The notes beneath the pieces are model-generated. The model was not told where the DNA came from and did not search any database. It saw nothing but the letters and a program-made list of their open reading frames with translations. The position numbers were made by a program, and so were the translations under genes. Shown here piece by piece: positions 34,054-35,135 of a stretch of DNA of 35,135 nucleotides (position 1 is the stretch's first letter; the number at the start of each line of letters is the position of its first letter). The DNA is from Oscillospiraceae bacterium (GTDB lineage: Bacteria > Bacillota > Clostridia > Oscillospirales > Oscillospiraceae): the NCBI GenBank assembly GCA_017448455.1, contig JAFSLL010000158.1, forward strand, positions 1 through 35,135. Reading direction: 5' to 3'.

Positions 34054-35075
34054 TGTCCGTCACCGCCTTTCTGTTCTGCTTCTTCGTTCTTCTCAGGAGA
34101 GCAGTCCATCTCCGCCTTTACATTCATCCAGCAGGCAGCTTCGTGCTCGGAATTGATTTCCATGCTTTCGCAGCATTCCCGCAGACAGATCTTCATCGCA
34201 TTGTCACAGCGGGGCGCAAAGGGACAGCCCTTGGGCATATTCAGGAGATCAATCGGCGTGCCGCTGATCGGCTGCAGTTTGGTTCCTGCCGTATCTGCTG
34301 TGGGGATCGAGCGCATCAGGCCTTTCGTGTATTCGTGCTTCGGATTATAGAAGATCTCCTCCGCGCTTCCTTTCTCACACACAGAGCCGGCATACATGAC
34401 GATCACTTCATCGCACAGCTGCGCCACAACGCCCAGGTCATGCGTAATCATAATGATCGCCATTCCCAGCTCATCCTGCAGATCTTTCATCAGGTCCAGA
34501 ATCTGTGCCTGAATCGTAACGTCCAATGCGGTTGTAGGTTCATCCGCAATCAGGATATCCGGTTCGCAGGCAAGCGCCATGGCAATCATCACGCGCTGTC
34601 TCATGCCGCCGGAAAACTCATACGGATACTGTTTCATCCGCTTTTCCGGTTCATTGACATTGACGAGCCGAAGCATCTCGACCGCCCGGTCCCACGCCTG
34701 TTTCCTGTTGCGGCTGGTATGAAGCGTGATTGCCTCCACCAGCTGATGACCGATGGTGTATGTCGGGTTCAAGGATGTCATCGGATCCTGGAAAATAATG
34801 GAAATCTTATTTCCGCGGACAGTTTTCATTACCTTTTCACCGGAATTAACCAGTTCCTGCCCGTCCAGTTTGATGGATCCACCGACAATTTTACCCGTGC
34901 TCGCCAGAATCTGCATGATGGAGTAGGCTGTTACGGACTTTCCGGATCCCGACTCACCGACAATCCCCAGCACCTTTCCGCGTTCAAGGTTGAAGGAAAC
35001 GCCATTCACCGCACGCACTTCACCGGCGGGTGTAAAGAAGGAAGTATGCAGATCATTAACTTCTAACAATGCCAT
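34050..35075 (-). CDS. oppD: Oligopeptide ABC transporter ATP-binding protein OppD
   Basis: The 341-aa ATPase has Walker A GESGSGKS, Q-loop IIFQDPMTSLNPTYT, signature FSGGMRQRV, Walker B ILIADEPTTALD and H-loop MITHDLGV. It has a C-terminal HPY domain with GCPFAPRCDNAMKICLREC. AAGGAGG lies 7 nt before the ATG, and the oppC stop is 15 bp upstream. Together with OppF it energises peptide import. Confidence 0.96.
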   Translation of the reverse strand: MALLEVNDLHTSFFTPAGEVRAVNGVSFNLERGKVLGIVGESGSGKSVTAYSIMQILASTGKIVGGSIKLDGQELVNSGEKVMKTVRGNKISIIFQDPMTSLNPTYTIGHQLVEAITLHTSRNRKQAWDRAVEMLRLVNVNEPEKRMKQYPYEFSGGMRQRVMIAMALACEPDILIADEPTTALDVTIQAQILDLMKDLQDELGMAIIMITHDLGVVAQLCDEVIVMYAGSVCEKGSAEEIFYNPKHEYTKGLMRSIPTADTAGTKLQPISGTPIDLLNMPKGCPFAPRCDNAMKICLRECCESMEINSEHEAACWMNVKAEMDCSPEKNEEAEQKGGDGQ

Positions 35076-35090
35076 TTCTCTGCCTCCTTC

Positions 35091-35135
35091 TCAGGTTCTG
35101 AGCTTCGGGTCAAACGCATCGCGAAGTCCGTCACC
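35091..35135 (-). CDS. oppC: C-terminal end of peptide ABC permease (OppC-type), partial
   Basis: Only the last 14 codons and a TGA stop are inside the window. The residues GDGLRDAFDPKLRT match the conserved C-terminal tail of OppC/DppC permeases, and the gene sits directly upstream of oppD in the expected order. The rest lies beyond the right edge. Confidence 0.85.
   Translation of the reverse strand, partial: GDGLRDAFDPKLRT

Noticed and set aside
1-35135. CRISPR arrays, prophage, insertion sequences, toxin-antitoxin pairs
   Set aside because: No regularly spaced repeats, transposase, integrase, phage structural genes or typical small toxin pairs were seen on either strand.

Overview
The window looks like a chromosomal segment of a low-to-mid GC Bacillota, most likely class Clostridia from a gut or rumen habitat. 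The evidence is AGGAGG-type ribosome binding sites throughout, an IreB (UPF0297) gene, a pheS-pheT operon behind a T-box leader, the paired UPF0237/UPF0210 genes, a PrsW-family protein and a carbohydrate-rich gene content. No phage, transposase or CRISPR array is visible, and I cannot name a genus from sequence alone.

Layout. Positions 1-3.95 kb hold the tail of an unknown + strand gene, an ACT-domain/PFL-family pair (-), tRNA-Arg(ACG) (+), a divergent IMP dehydrogenase (+) and tRNA-Ser(GCT) (+). Positions 3.95-13.63 kb form a glycoside islet bounded by two copies of a 130-bp direct repeat. The islet carries a two-component system (LytTR regulator plus GHKL kinase) and then a likely operon: a membrane-anchored, domain-permuted GH3 enzyme, a small 4-TM protein, a cytoplasmic GH2 enzyme and a GPH-family sugar symporter. 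The right repeat is the 3' end of an intact iron-sulfur flavoprotein gene; the left repeat is a 37-codon remnant of the same gene.

Positions 14.2-21.3 kb hold glycogen synthase with a long Lys/Ala/Pro tail, a 71-aa small protein, and a pentose cassette (FucI/AraA-family isomerase, FGGY kinase, ribulose-5-phosphate 4-epimerase) preceded by an AraC-type regulator. Positions 21.4-26.1 kb hold a D,D-carboxypeptidase, mnmA, dtd, an XRE protein with a Thr/Lys/Ala linker, a PrsW-like membrane protease and ireB. Positions 26.2-31 kb hold pheT (with an internal domain duplication) and pheS behind a Phe-type T-box, then a YfbR-like nucleotidase. From 31.1 kb to the end lies an opp peptide-uptake operon (end of oppC, oppD, oppF, oppA), reading leftward.

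How the genes may work together. The islet reads as a sense-and-use unit: a surface GH3 trims a glycoside, the GPH carrier imports the product, the cytoplasmic GH2 hydrolyses it, and the kinase/regulator pair controls expression. The ara-like cassette would feed a pentose into the pentose phosphate pathway, and GlgA stores surplus glucose. These links are inferred from gene order and family knowledge. The most interesting items are the repeat-bounded islet, the duplicated tRNA-binding-like domain in PheT, the Tritrichomonas-type IMP dehydrogenase, and two unrelated proteins with histone-like low-complexity segments.
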